A program made the translations under genes and the position numbers. From contig CALUMZ010000010.1 of assembly GCA_944321865.1 (NCBI GenBank), positions 1 to 54,765 of the forward strand: a DNA stretch of 54,765 bases, read 5' to 3'. The DNA is from an uncultured Muribaculaceae bacterium. GTDB taxonomy: Bacteria > Bacteroidota > Bacteroidia > Bacteroidales > Muribaculaceae. The notes under the pieces were generated by a model that was not told where the DNA came from, ran no database searches, and worked only from the letters and a program-made list of their open reading frames with translations. Numbering within the stretch: position 1 is the stretch's first letter; every line of letters begins with the position of its first letter. Positions 1 through 9,017 of this stretch are shown here, piece after piece.

Positions 1-55
1 GCCCGGCGTTAAGCATAATTGGGCAGCTACGCAGCCCTTTTCCGGCATCTTTCAC

Positions 56-74
56 AATTTTGATACACCCTCTA
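56..74. repeat. Terminal inverted repeat of the 177-bp repeat family (fragment)
   Basis: The sequence ATTTTGATACACCCTCTA is one terminus of the interspersed 177-bp element described at 23275. It is followed by ACAACCGGAT, an extension also seen next to other copies. The rest of the element is not recognisable: upstream (about 9-50) there is a GTTAAGCATAATT stretch resembling part of the second repeat family (25563, 47661). The left side is cut by the window edge. Nothing coding is seen in 1-152. Confidence 0.75.
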
Positions 75-152
75 CAACCGGATCGTTTAAACACTCAATG
101 TTCTGCACGATAAATCGGCAGGAATTTTGAAAAACAGCCTCTACCCCCGCTG

Positions 153-1670
153 TCAGAACTGGAAGTAGATGAATGGCTGGATTTCACTGCTTTTCATCTG
201 TATGGCAAGGTAGATGACCAGCACGAGTATGAGCCAGTAGCCGACAATCGGCATTTTAACCATAGTGCGCTTGGCTGCTGCTTCCCACGATGCAGGCAGG
301 AAGTGCAGCACGAAGCCTATGAGCATTATAACCAACACTTTCCAATAACCTTCGACAAGCTGCGGCAACAGCTCGATGTGGAACGAAGTGCCTATCTGCC
401 GCAACATGGCCATCGAGTTGCCGAAATCGACGTTGCGGAAAAATATCCAGCACAGGCACACAAAGTGGAACGTGATAACTACGCAAAGCGTCTGTGCCCA
501 AAAGCCACGCTTCACGCCCACCTTTTGCCCCGTCACGGCCATCCACACCTTGTGGAACGCGAGTGCCACGCCATGTAGCAGCCCCCACAGCACGAAATTC
601 CATGACGCCCCATGCCACAGGCCGCCAAGGAACATAGTTATGATTAGATTGATGTATTGCCGCACTTTCCCCTTGCGGTTGCCGCCAAGCGAGATATACA
701 GGTAATCCTTGAGCCAACTCGAAAGCGAAATGTGCCAACGCCGCCAAAACTCGGTTATCGAGGCCGACTTATAAGGGCTGTCGAAGTTGATGTTGAAATG
801 GAACCCAAGCAGTAGTGCAATGCCTATGGCCATGTCGCTGTAACCCGAAAAGTCGCAATATATCTGTAACGCATAGCCATATAGCCCCACAAGGTTTTCA
901 AGCCCCGAATAGAGTGCGGGATTGTCGAAAATGCGGTCGACGAAATTTATACTTATATAGTCGCTTATGACAACCTTCTTGAACAACCCGCACACGATGA
1001 AATAAACACCCGTGCCGAGCATCTCGCGAGTGACCATGAGCGGGCGGCGTATCTGCGGAATGAAATCCTTGGCTCTGACGATGGGTCCTGCCACAAGTTG
1101 CGGGAAAAACGACACGAAGAAGGCGTAATCCATCAAGCGGTCGAGCGCGACGATGCGGCGGCGATACACGTCGATGGTGTAACTGAGCGACTGGAACGTG
1201 AAAAACGAAATTCCGACAGGCAAAAATATATCAAATGGGTCAAAATCCCCTCCGGTGAAATCGGCCCATACCTGCCCGAAGAAATTGGTATACTTGAAAT
1301 AACACAGCAATCCGAGGTTCACCACAAGACTCAGCGTGACAAGCCCCTTACGTGCCAATCGGCCCTCGGTTCGGTCCATCCACCGGGCTATATAATAGTC
1401 GCTCACCGTCACCACAGCAAGCAAGAAGAAGAAAAAACCGCTGCTTTTGTAATAAAAATAATACGAAAATAATATTACAAACAAAATGCGGGCATTGTCG
1501 CGGCGTTCGAGCAACGTGTAAACCACGAGGAACCCGGCAAAAAGCCACAGGAAAAAGCCGCTGCTGAAAATAAGCGGAGCCTGCGGGTCGTAAACAAACA
1601 GGTTTCCCAACCGTTCAAGCACCCCTGCCATGTAATCTTGAATATAAAACTGATGGTCAATTGCTGCCAT
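153..1670 (-). CDS. MBOAT-family membrane O-acyltransferase (AlgI/DltB-like)
   Basis: A 505-residue polytopic membrane protein that should move acyl (usually acetyl) groups across the inner membrane onto a surface or periplasmic polysaccharide. The MBOAT core is clear: FSGYSDMAIGIALLLGF, then FWRRWHISLSSWLKDYLYISLGG, then GGLWHG with the presumed catalytic His near residue 353. Many hydrophobic segments run from residue 30 to the C-terminus. I chose the ATG at 1668-1670 (MAAIDHQFY); it starts 26 bp after the upstream gene stops, whereas the longer frame would overlap that gene by about 110 bp and adds a non-conserved low-complexity N-terminus. It forms a two-gene unit with the SGNH protein upstream, the usual pairing for exopolysaccharide O-acetylation. 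The substrate glycan cannot be told from the sequence. Confidence 0.9.
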   Translation of the reverse strand: MAAIDHQFYIQDYMAGVLERLGNLFVYDPQAPLIFSSGFFLWLFAGFLVVYTLLERRDNARILFVILFSYYFYYKSSGFFFFLLAVVTVSDYYIARWMDRTEGRLARKGLVTLSLVVNLGLLCYFKYTNFFGQVWADFTGGDFDPFDIFLPVGISFFTFQSLSYTIDVYRRRIVALDRLMDYAFFVSFFPQLVAGPIVRAKDFIPQIRRPLMVTREMLGTGVYFIVCGLFKKVVISDYISINFVDRIFDNPALYSGLENLVGLYGYALQIYCDFSGYSDMAIGIALLLGFHFNINFDSPYKSASITEFWRRWHISLSSWLKDYLYISLGGNRKGKVRQYINLIITMFLGGLWHGASWNFVLWGLLHGVALAFHKVWMAVTGQKVGVKRGFWAQTLCVVITFHFVCLCWIFFRNVDFGNSMAMLRQIGTSFHIELLPQLVEGYWKVLVIMLIGFVLHFLPASWEAAAKRTMVKMPIVGYWLILVLVIYLAIQMKSSEIQPFIYFQF

Positions 1671-1695
1671 AATCGATGTGTGGTTCTCTGTGTCG

Positions 1696-3189
1696 TTATT
1701 GTGCGTTATTATTGTCGTAATCTTCTTTCCCTTTGAGCAAGGCATCGTAAAAATATCCGGCAAGCCGGCGGCCGCCGAGGAAGTTGATGTGGGTGTAGTC
1801 GCCATTGGCTTCGCGAGGCTTGCCTTCCACCATTTTCACAATACTACCCTCACCACCCATCGCATCAAACATGCTCCAGAATGCCACACCACTCTCGGCG
1901 GCGATAAGCCGCTGATATTTCACCATTGCCAGCACCCCGCGCATGGTGCGCATGGCACCGTCGCGACGCTCGCATCGGTCGCCCACGCTCACCACCAGAA
2001 TGCCACTGCCGGGGCAGTCACGCTTGATGCGTTCTATTACATCGCACATGCGCTCTTTATAGCCTTCATAATTGATTATTTCGGGAGTGATGGCATTAAG
2101 CCCATACATAAGCACAATCAAATCGTAATGGCGCAAACTGTCATATTCTCGCATGTTCCCTTCAGGAACTCCAAGCAAGTTAGGACCGCTTGTGCTGCGC
2201 ATCGAATAACAGTCGAGTATCACACCACGGCGGCAATCCATTGTGGCACCATAAAATGTGTAACCGCCTCCGGTGCGATTAACCGACCACCGCACTCGCC
2301 CCATTCGGCCACCTTGTGCATCAATGGTAAGCTTCTGTATACTCTTGCCGGGACTGACATCGAATTGCTGCCTGAATTGCCCACCGTTGACCGATGCCGT
2401 GACTGTACACGGAGCATCGGCGCGGAAATAAATCGACGATTCGTCACAACTGTCGAGACGACTGTAATACTTGCGCTGTCCGCGCAATTCCACCGTCGCC
2501 GCACTGTCGGGGATGGCATATTCCCCCGAAATAGTCTCACGGCTGCGGTCGAAATCGGGCCCCGTGACTTTATATGACCGCCAACCCGAAAAACTATGCT
2601 TGACACTGCGTCGGAATCCGAATGTTTCGGAAGTAACAGGTACATACCCCACACCACAACCGCCATATTGCTGTTGTAACATCATGCGCAAATCGGCAGT
2701 GAGAATATCTCCCTCGATATAAGAGTCGCCCAGCACGGCAATACGCACCACCCCACCGCCATCCGACATTCTATTTAAGGCTGCGTAATACGGAGCCATT
2801 CCGCCCGCTTCACCCATGCTGAAATCTTCAATTAAGGCATTTCCCGTACCTCCGACAAGGTGAACAGTATCGGTCGGCGTGGCTGTAACACGGCTTCCAT
2901 CAACAGCATCGCCGCGGCCGCCGGCACCTTTTACGGCTTCAAGCCGTGTCGTATCACGGGCAGCCATCTTTGCCGCGATTATCGAGTCGGCACGGCGGTC
3001 TATCATATCGGCAAGTATTGCATCTTCGGTATCGGCAACGCTTCCCACTCCCTTCAAGTCGGCAAGTATATCGACTTCCTTCAACTTGTTGCCAAACAAC
3101 GACAGTTGAGGCATCCTGTTCATGGCAAGCAATGCGATGACAACAAGCAACACGAGCCAAAGCACTACATGCAGGTAATTCTTTTTCAT
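1696..3189 (-). CDS. SGNH/GDSL-family periplasmic esterase or acetyltransferase, MBOAT partner
   Basis: A 497-residue protein with one N-terminal membrane anchor (about residues 4-24, LHVVLWLVLLVVIALLA) and a long linker. A SGNH hydrolase domain follows from about residue 145. Block I is IAVLGDSYIEGD with nucleophile Ser156. The C-terminal block DYTHINFLGG supplies Asp464 and His467. The block usually written GxND reads GLNA, so the Asn is present in altered spacing. The frame could start at TTG one codon earlier; I use the ATG at 3187-3189. By analogy with AlgJ/AlgX or PatB systems, it would take the acyl group exported by the neighbouring MBOAT protein and place it on a glycan. An esterase role is the alternative. 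Confidence 0.85.
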   Translation of the reverse strand: MKKNYLHVVLWLVLLVVIALLAMNRMPQLSLFGNKLKEVDILADLKGVGSVADTEDAILADMIDRRADSIIAAKMAARDTTRLEAVKGAGGRGDAVDGSRVTATPTDTVHLVGGTGNALIEDFSMGEAGGMAPYYAALNRMSDGGGVVRIAVLGDSYIEGDILTADLRMMLQQQYGGCGVGYVPVTSETFGFRRSVKHSFSGWRSYKVTGPDFDRSRETISGEYAIPDSAATVELRGQRKYYSRLDSCDESSIYFRADAPCTVTASVNGGQFRQQFDVSPGKSIQKLTIDAQGGRMGRVRWSVNRTGGGYTFYGATMDCRRGVILDCYSMRSTSGPNLLGVPEGNMREYDSLRHYDLIVLMYGLNAITPEIINYEGYKERMCDVIERIKRDCPGSGILVVSVGDRCERRDGAMRTMRGVLAMVKYQRLIAAESGVAFWSMFDAMGGEGSIVKMVEGKPREANGDYTHINFLGGRRLAGYFYDALLKGKEDYDNNNAQ

Positions 3190-3354
3190 CAAGCATAATT
3201 TTGAGCCGGTAAAATTAGCAATTCTTTCCCGACTAACCCCCTTTTTCTTTCCACATTATGCGATAATAAACATCTTCGGACACAATATTTATCCGGCATA
3301 AACCTACTTTGTTTTTTTAACGACATTATAATGTTCAAATCAGGCATTTTTACC

Positions 3355-3362
3355 TATTTTTG
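3355..3362 (+). promoter_or_regulatory. Candidate -7 box for the endonuclease I gene
   Basis: TATTTTTG fits the Bacteroidetes -7 consensus TAnnTTTG and lies 28 bp before the chosen ATG at 3391. No good TTTG is present 19-21 bp upstream, so only half of the promoter is supported. The position favours the ATG at 3391 over one at 3331, which would lie upstream of the transcription start. Confidence 0.4.
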
Positions 3363-3390
3363 TAAGTTTCTAATTTTATTTTCACACGGT

Positions 3391-5091
3391 ATGCTACGAA
3401 ACCACATCGCTTTAACACTGTCAATAATAACGTTGTCGCTAAATGCAGCCGCACCCGAGGGCTATTACAGTTCGCTCGATGGGCTGCGTGACCAGTCACT
3501 GAAAGACCGCCTGCACGAAATCATACGTTCACACACCCGGCTCAGCTACAACAGCCTGTGGGACTATTATCCCGAAACCGACGTTTACCCCGAGCGCAAA
3601 AACGGCCGCTCGCTCGTGTGGGACATGTATTCAGACAACTGGAACAACGAGAAATACTACTACCCCAACGGCACAAGGGGGCTGAACCGCGAACACTCGG
3701 TGCCAAAAAGCTGGTGGGGCTCGGGCAATGATGCCATCTACGACTTTCAAGCCGGTACCGACATAATGCACCTGTTCCCATCCGACGGCGATGCCAACAT
3801 GGCAAAGTCAAACTACCCGCTCGGAGAGGTCGACCCGTCGCAAGTCACATTCAGCAATGGAACAAGCACGGTGGGCATTCCCATTCAGGGGCAAGGTGGC
3901 GGCTCATCGAGGGTATTCGAGCCCGACGATGAGTACAAAGGCGACTTTGCCCGCGTTTACTTCTACATGGTGACATGCTACCAAGACTATGAATGGCGAT
4001 ACACCTACATGTTCTCAAACAACAGCTACCTGTCGATGCAATCGTGGGCAATCGACATGCTGCTCGACTGGTCGCGCAACGACCCCGTGAGCCAGAAAGA
4101 GCTTGACCGCAACGATGCCGTATATGCAATACAAGGCAACCGCAACCCATTTGTCGACGACCCCGAATTGATAGAATACATCTGGGGAGACCGGCAAGGC
4201 GACCAATATACCGTGGAACATTACGAAGGAGACCCGGTGCTTATAAGCCCGGTTCAAGACAGTGACATAAGTTTCGGCGAAGTGGCCATCGGCCGGACGC
4301 AAAGCGTCGATGTCAACGTGAGAGGGGCAGGACTAACCGGCAGCATAACAGTTCAATTATACAATCGCGAAAATCCCGGCGATGCCAAAATGTTCAGTAT
4401 TGCCACCTCATCGATTCCCGCATCAAGCGCCAACAACAATTCAGGGTTTACGTTGCGTGTAACTTACTCCCCTACTTCGGTTGGCGAACACTCGGCTCGG
4501 CTGCTGTTCTCAGAAGGGGGAATAACGGGCAGCGTAGGGCTGGGCCTCAAGGGTGAGTGCTTGCCCGTACCCACATTGTCGACTCTCACGGCACTACCGG
4601 CCACCAACGTCACTCCGACCTCCTACCGCGCCGAATGGACTGCGGCACCCGATGATGAAGAAATCGACTACTACGTGGTTACACGCCGCATCTACGAAAA
4701 TGGCACTTACACCGAAAGCGAAGAACAGTCGGAAGTGAACTACCTTGATTTCACCGACATGCAACCCGGCACCACACACACCTATTATGTGCAATCGAGC
4801 CGCCTCGGGTTCCGATCCGACCCGTCAAACACCATAACGATCAACACTGCCGGCATCGCGCCCGTGGCTGTCGAGGGAATGGCTCCGCTTGCCGTTACGA
4901 CATACGAAGGCGGCCTGCTGCGCTTCACTTGCGAAGAAATGCACACCGGTTGCCGCATACATGACATAAGCGGCCGATTGATACGCACCTTGCCAACCAT
5001 AGAACAGGGAATGACAATAAACCTCCCATACGGAGCGTACCTAATCACTACCGACCAATGCCATACTCCGATAAAAGTTCTTGTACGGTAA
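3391..5091 (+). CDS. Secreted endonuclease I-family nuclease with fibronectin-III and sorting domains
   Basis: A 566-residue exported protein: signal peptide (residues 1-20, ending LSLNAAA), then an endonuclease I domain (PF04231 type) over about residues 22-290. The domain shows the family's NREHSVPKSWW motif (His102) and IMHLFPSDGDANMAKSNYPLGEV. Next come a beta-sandwich of the choice-of-anchor or abnormal-spindle kind (about 295-390), a fibronectin type III domain (about 395-490) and a short C-terminal domain with GCRIHDISGRLIRTL and GAYLI, resembling type IX sorting domains. It would cut extracellular DNA or RNA nonspecifically, for phosphate and nucleoside scavenging or biofilm turnover. 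The start at 3391 is chosen for the signal peptide and the promoter position. It is monocistronic, with a hairpin downstream. Confidence 0.88.
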   Translation: MLRNHIALTLSIITLSLNAAAPEGYYSSLDGLRDQSLKDRLHEIIRSHTRLSYNSLWDYYPETDVYPERKNGRSLVWDMYSDNWNNEKYYYPNGTRGLNREHSVPKSWWGSGNDAIYDFQAGTDIMHLFPSDGDANMAKSNYPLGEVDPSQVTFSNGTSTVGIPIQGQGGGSSRVFEPDDEYKGDFARVYFYMVTCYQDYEWRYTYMFSNNSYLSMQSWAIDMLLDWSRNDPVSQKELDRNDAVYAIQGNRNPFVDDPELIEYIWGDRQGDQYTVEHYEGDPVLISPVQDSDISFGEVAIGRTQSVDVNVRGAGLTGSITVQLYNRENPGDAKMFSIATSSIPASSANNNSGFTLRVTYSPTSVGEHSARLLFSEGGITGSVGLGLKGECLPVPTLSTLTALPATNVTPTSYRAEWTAAPDDEEIDYYVVTRRIYENGTYTESEEQSEVNYLDFTDMQPGTTHTYYVQSSRLGFRSDPSNTITINTAGIAPVAVEGMAPLAVTTYEGGLLRFTCEEMHTGCRIHDISGRLIRTLPTIEQGMTINLPYGAYLITTDQCHTPIKVLVR

Positions 5092-5155
5092 GCCACAACA
5101 GTACAACCACTTTGTAAACTTTCGCTCAACCGCAAACGAGAACACACAAAAACAG

Positions 5156-5225
5156 TTCTAAAGACAAAAGGAGATATTGCACAATGCTGCTATTAACTCA
5201 TGCGCATCTCCTTTTGTCTTTAGAA
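5156..5225. terminator. Perfect 20-bp inverted repeat, probable terminator
   Basis: Arms at 5156-5175 (TTCTAAAGACAAAAGGAGAT) and 5206-5225 are perfect reverse complements with a 30-nt loop. The right arm runs into TTTTATTTTG. It lies 64 bp after the nuclease stop codon. The loop is long for a simple intrinsic terminator. Confidence 0.6.
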
Positions 5226-5496
5226 TTTTATTTTGTGAGTAATGAGAAAGCACATAGTTAATTTTAATATCCTATATATCAATTACTTATTTTCAATAGT
5301 ATAGTTTTTGTTATTTGATTTGTGAGTTTTTTGTGAGCAAGTATATTGTCCGGCAGACTCATATATGCGCTAAAATTGCAATGTCAAAAAAAACATTTTG
5401 GCTCCGCTCATGCTGCCAGCCACATGTGTGCAACATGCATTATAAGAAATGGAACTTCTGTACAACAAACTTTCAAATAAAAAAACAAAAACAACT
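5226..5496. other. AT-rich intergenic leader with no gene seen
   Basis: This gap precedes the fibronectin-III repeat protein. It is strongly AT-rich to about 5400, then holds a short more GC-rich patch with small palindromes (CACATGTG at about 5422). The nearest promoter-like string is TAAAATTG (about 5371), one mismatch from TAnnTTTG, with an ATTG 22 bp upstream; that would give a leader of about 120 nt. I see no reading frame of interest. Confidence 0.4.
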
Positions 5497-7992
5497 ATGA
5501 AATCTTTTATGAAAACTATTTGCGCGGCAAGCTTGTGCTTAAGCATGACTTTGCCGACAATGGCACAACCGACAACCGCGGCTCCCACACCGCCCGAAAT
5601 TGCGGCAAACAAGGTTTTATCGATTTACAGTGACGCATTCTCACCTGCCACAACGTGGAACTTCGGAGACTGGGAAAGCGGTACACAGTATGCAGCCGAA
5701 ACAATCGGCACAGACAATGTTGCCAAATTCGTCACGACAGACGCAGGTTACTTCGGCTGGGAATTCACATCAGACGTAAACGCCGTAACGATGACAAAAC
5801 TGCACATCGACGTGTGGTCGGAACAGGCTTTCACGTTCAATCTAACTCCGATATGCCGCACACAGCCAACCGGGGAACAACCGCAACAAATCTCGGTCAA
5901 CGCCGGTGAATGGACACAAATCGACTTAGACATGGAAGTGTATTCCGACAAAGGGCTTGACTTGTCGGGCATATACCAACTTAAATTCTCGGATGCCGGT
6001 GCGCAAACATTCTATGTCGACAACGTATATTTCTACAACTCTTCAACAGAAACAGATACCGAAGCTCCAACCGGACTGACTGCATCGCTCGTTTCTACGT
6101 CGTTCTTCTCCGTTACCTTAAACTGCATGGCTACCGACAATTCAGGCGGTGTGAACTTTATAATTACCGATGAATCAAAAGGCATTTCCATAACCAAAGG
6201 AGCACCTTCGGGTACCGCAACCAACATAACCGTTGACGGACTCGCCCCGGCAACCGAGTATAATTTCACCATTGTTGCCACCGATGCCGATGAAAATAAA
6301 TGCGAGACACCTGCAACAGTACAGGCAACTACATTGGCATTGCCCGGTGCTGCTCCCGCTCCTACAGCCGATGCCGACAATGTGATTTCGATATATAGCG
6401 ACGCTTACACGCCGGCCACAACTTTCGCCATAGGAGGTTGGGGACAAACAACAATTGCCACCGAGAAGCAATTAGACGGTGACAACGCATACCTGCTTGA
6501 TAGCTTCAACTATTTAGGCTTAGAGCTGAATGGCAACGTTGCCGCATTCGATGCCACCGGCATGACCTACCTGCACATCGACGTCTACACGCCCAATGCC
6601 ACCGCATTCAGCATAACTCCCATCTGGGGCGGCGAAGCACTGTACACATGCACTCCGCTTGAACAAGGCACTTGGAACTCGTTTGACATTCCTCTCGCCG
6701 AGGCTTATCCCGGCATGGACTATACCAACATCTACCAAATCAAGATTACAGCCGAGCCGGCATCGCAAGCCACCGTATTCATCGACAACATATATTTCCA
6801 CAACGGAAGTGCTGCCGCCGACGAAGAAGCTCCTTCATTGACAAAAGCCGAACTTGCAAACGTAACTTACAGCTCGGCCACACTCACCGTAGCAGCTACC
6901 GACAATTCAGGCAAAGCAACCATTGAAATATATGACGACGAAGCGTGTGAAAACCTCATTAAATCGCAAGAAATAACTGCCGACGGAAACGACCAAACCA
7001 TCGTCATCGACCAATTGGAAGCCGAAACCAAGTACACATTCTACGTTAAAGCTAAAGATGCAGCAGGCAACTATGCCGACGCCACACTCACGGTATCGGC
7101 GACAACCATCGCAGCACCCGAAGAAATGACATACACGGGCACCGTAGACGGCCCGTATGCCGGCAACGGAGCTGCGACATACGCCCCCGCGCTCAATTAC
7201 TCAATCACATACACCCCCACCGGCAGCCAACTGACGGCACTTGTAACCCTGCCCGAAGTTCCCGAATTGGAAGGATTCACTCCGCAAATACGCATCGGTG
7301 CAACGGAAGGATTCAACCCATTGCAACGCGAAGGGGAAACAACGACATATTCATTCACTGCCACAATCAATGCCGCAGCCGGCGAGACAATAGACATAAC
7401 TGTGCTTTTTGCATGGACAGGCAACGCATCGGAAGTAACGTTCCAATATGTAGTAGGCAGCATCAACCAAACTGTCGACGAGGAAGCTCCCGTGCTGACA
7501 AAAGCCGAACTCGCAGAAGTGACAAAAGACTCTGCAACTCTCACCGTGGCAGCTACCGACAATTCGGGCAAAACAACCATTGAAATATATGACGACGAAG
7601 CATGTGAAAACCTCATTAAATCGCAAGAAATAACTGCCGACGGAAACGACCAAACCATCGTCATCGACCAATTGGAAGCCGAAACCGAGTATACATTCTA
7701 CGTTAAGGCTAAAGATGCAGCGGGCAACTATGCCGACGCCACGCTCACGGTCAATGTCACAACCGAAAGCAGCACATCGGGCGTAGCGTCGCTTGAAGAT
7801 GCCGAAACCGTCATATACGCAGCCGACGGCACACTCCACATCAACGGAGCCTGTGGCATGCAGGTTCGCATATACTCCGTTTCAGGTCAATTGGTATACA
7901 CCACCACGGCCGCAGAGTCTACCACAGTCACCCTTGCCAAGGGCTTGTATGTGGTAGCAGTTGGAAACACCGTCGAGAAAGTCATGCTGTAA
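5497..7992 (+). CDS. Large secreted fibronectin type III repeat protein with C-terminal sorting domain
   Basis: An 831-residue secreted protein of unknown function. The signal peptide ends near TLPTMAQ (residue 23). Two related beta-sandwich, carbohydrate-binding-like modules follow, each opening (V/I)(L/I)SIYSDA and closing with YVDNVYFYN or FIDNIYFHN (about 36-185 and 300-435). Fibronectin-III-like modules opening EAPxLTKAEL fill the rest. Two of them, encoded at 6820-7107 and 7477-7764, are nearly identical over 96 residues, a recent duplication. The last 75 residues (GMQVRIYSVSGQLVYT ... GLYVVAVGNTVEKVML) form a type IX-secretion-like sorting domain. There is no catalytic motif. A surface adhesin or glycan-binding role is inference. 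ATG 5497 is used because it starts the signal peptide. Confidence 0.85.
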   Translation: MKSFMKTICAASLCLSMTLPTMAQPTTAAPTPPEIAANKVLSIYSDAFSPATTWNFGDWESGTQYAAETIGTDNVAKFVTTDAGYFGWEFTSDVNAVTMTKLHIDVWSEQAFTFNLTPICRTQPTGEQPQQISVNAGEWTQIDLDMEVYSDKGLDLSGIYQLKFSDAGAQTFYVDNVYFYNSSTETDTEAPTGLTASLVSTSFFSVTLNCMATDNSGGVNFIITDESKGISITKGAPSGTATNITVDGLAPATEYNFTIVATDADENKCETPATVQATTLALPGAAPAPTADADNVISIYSDAYTPATTFAIGGWGQTTIATEKQLDGDNAYLLDSFNYLGLELNGNVAAFDATGMTYLHIDVYTPNATAFSITPIWGGEALYTCTPLEQGTWNSFDIPLAEAYPGMDYTNIYQIKITAEPASQATVFIDNIYFHNGSAAADEEAPSLTKAELANVTYSSATLTVAATDNSGKATIEIYDDEACENLIKSQEITADGNDQTIVIDQLEAETKYTFYVKAKDAAGNYADATLTVSATTIAAPEEMTYTGTVDGPYAGNGAATYAPALNYSITYTPTGSQLTALVTLPEVPELEGFTPQIRIGATEGFNPLQREGETTTYSFTATINAAAGETIDITVLFAWTGNASEVTFQYVVGSINQTVDEEAPVLTKAELAEVTKDSATLTVAATDNSGKTTIEIYDDEACENLIKSQEITADGNDQTIVIDQLEAETEYTFYVKAKDAAGNYADATLTVNVTTESSTSGVASLEDAETVIYAADGTLHINGACGMQVRIYSVSGQLVYTTTAAESTTVTLAKGLYVVAVGNTVEKVML
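6820..7107 (+). repeat. Intragenic fibronectin-III repeat, copy 1
   Basis: This 288-bp unit encodes a 96-residue module (DEEAPSLTKAEL ... VSATT). It is nearly identical to the unit at 7477-7764, including a long central stretch with only scattered base changes. The two units lie in frame, 657 bp apart. Confidence 0.9.
7477..7764 (+). repeat. Intragenic fibronectin-III repeat, copy 2
   Basis: Partner of 6820-7107. Differences cluster at the N-terminal end (ANVTYSS versus AEVTKDS) and near the end of the module (VSATT versus VNVTT). Recombination between the copies would remove or add exactly 219 codons in frame. Confidence 0.9.
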
Positions 7993-8018
7993 ACCATTTA
8001 CTCTCACCTACACACAAC

Positions 8019-8058
8019 GAGGGCATGGAAACGGGCAACCCCGCGCATCCATGCCCTC
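8019..8058. terminator. Bidirectional hairpin between convergent genes
   Basis: GAGGGCATGGA at 8019-8029 pairs with TCCATGCCCTC at 8048-8058. It sits between the fibronectin-III gene and deoC, which converge, so it can serve both strands. Confidence 0.65.
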
Positions 8059-8079
8059 ATTGCATATAGCTCGAATCGG

Positions 8080-9000
8080 TCAGAATACCGCCTTCTGCTC
8101 GCCCGAAATGTCGGCAAACAGGTTATTGGCAAGGCTCGATGCTCCTATGCGGAAATACTCGTTTGTGAGCCATTTCTCGCCAAGAATTTCCTTGACTATG
8201 GTGTAATACTTCAGAGCGTCCTCGGTGGTGCGTACACCGCCCGAAACCTTGAATCCCACCATGCGTCCGTGACGCTCGTAATACTCCTTGATGCATTGGC
8301 ACATCACCCATGCAGCCTCAAGCGAAGCGCCCGGATAAATCTTGCCGGTCGAGGTCTTGATGAAATCGGCGCCAGAATACATCGACAAGATTGAAGCCGC
8401 CTTGATGTTTTCGGCTGTCTTCAATGCGCCGGTTTCGAGAATCACCTTCAGGCGCGCGCTGCCGGCAGCCTCCTTGATTTCCGAAATCTCGTCACACAAG
8501 TCCTCGTATGCACGGTCGGCAAAATACCCAAGGTTGAGCACAATGTCAACCTCATCGGCACCGTCGCCCACGGCCAGCGCAGTCTCGGCGCATTTCACCT
8601 CAAGATGTGCCTGCGACGAGGGGAAATTGGCCGAACATACGGCAATGTTCACTTCACTCACTTCGAGATTCTGACGCACCACGCCGGCAAAATTTGAATA
8701 CACGCAAATGGCGGCCACATTGGGATATTGCGGATAATTCTCCTCAAAATCGTTGACGCGGCGCGTAAATGACGCTACCGAACGTTCGCTGTCGGTGCTG
8801 TTGAGCGTGGTAAGGTCTATGCAATTAAACATAAACCTGTATATGCTCTCCGAACGGTTCTCATCGAGATGTTCGGCGAGCAACCGGTCAACACTATTTT
8901 TCACCACCAAGTCGTCGGTGGTGACATTGCTCTCATTAATGGCCTGCGTATATTTGTCAACGGCAGGCTGCTCATGTTCGTGATTGTGTTCGTTATTCAT
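8080..9000 (-). CDS. deoC: Deoxyribose-phosphate aldolase
   Basis: A 306-residue class I aldolase that splits 2-deoxyribose-5-phosphate into glyceraldehyde-3-phosphate and acetaldehyde in deoxynucleoside catabolism. The TIM-barrel active site is intact: Asp152 in GADEVDIVLN, the Schiff-base lysine Lys215 in DFIKTSTGK and Lys251 in GFKVSGGVRT. The N-terminal 15 residues are His/Glu-rich (NNEHNHEHEQ), longer than in the E. coli enzyme. It starts 17 bp after the TOPRIM gene ends on the same strand. As I recall, in other Bacteroidales deoC directly follows the mazG-like gene, so here it has probably been separated from its operon by the ATPase/TOPRIM insertion and may now depend on read-through or on the cassette promoter. 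Confidence 0.96.
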   Translation of the reverse strand: MNNEHNHEHEQPAVDKYTQAINESNVTTDDLVVKNSVDRLLAEHLDENRSESIYRFMFNCIDLTTLNSTDSERSVASFTRRVNDFEENYPQYPNVAAICVYSNFAGVVRQNLEVSEVNIAVCSANFPSSQAHLEVKCAETALAVGDGADEVDIVLNLGYFADRAYEDLCDEISEIKEAAGSARLKVILETGALKTAENIKAASILSMYSGADFIKTSTGKIYPGASLEAAWVMCQCIKEYYERHGRMVGFKVSGGVRTTEDALKYYTIVKEILGEKWLTNEYFRIGASSLANNLFADISGEQKAVF

Positions 9001-9017
9001 CTAACGTATGATTTAAT

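Noticed and set aside
1671..1805. Longer start of the MBOAT gene
   Set aside because: It would overlap the SGNH gene by about 110 bp and add a low-complexity N-terminus not seen in the family.
1678..2577. Long open frame opposite the SGNH gene
   Set aside because: It is an antisense shadow of a well-supported gene, with no domain and codon use unlike the neighbours. Similar antisense frames opposite uvrC, pyk, the TonB receptor and the RND pump were rejected for the same reason.
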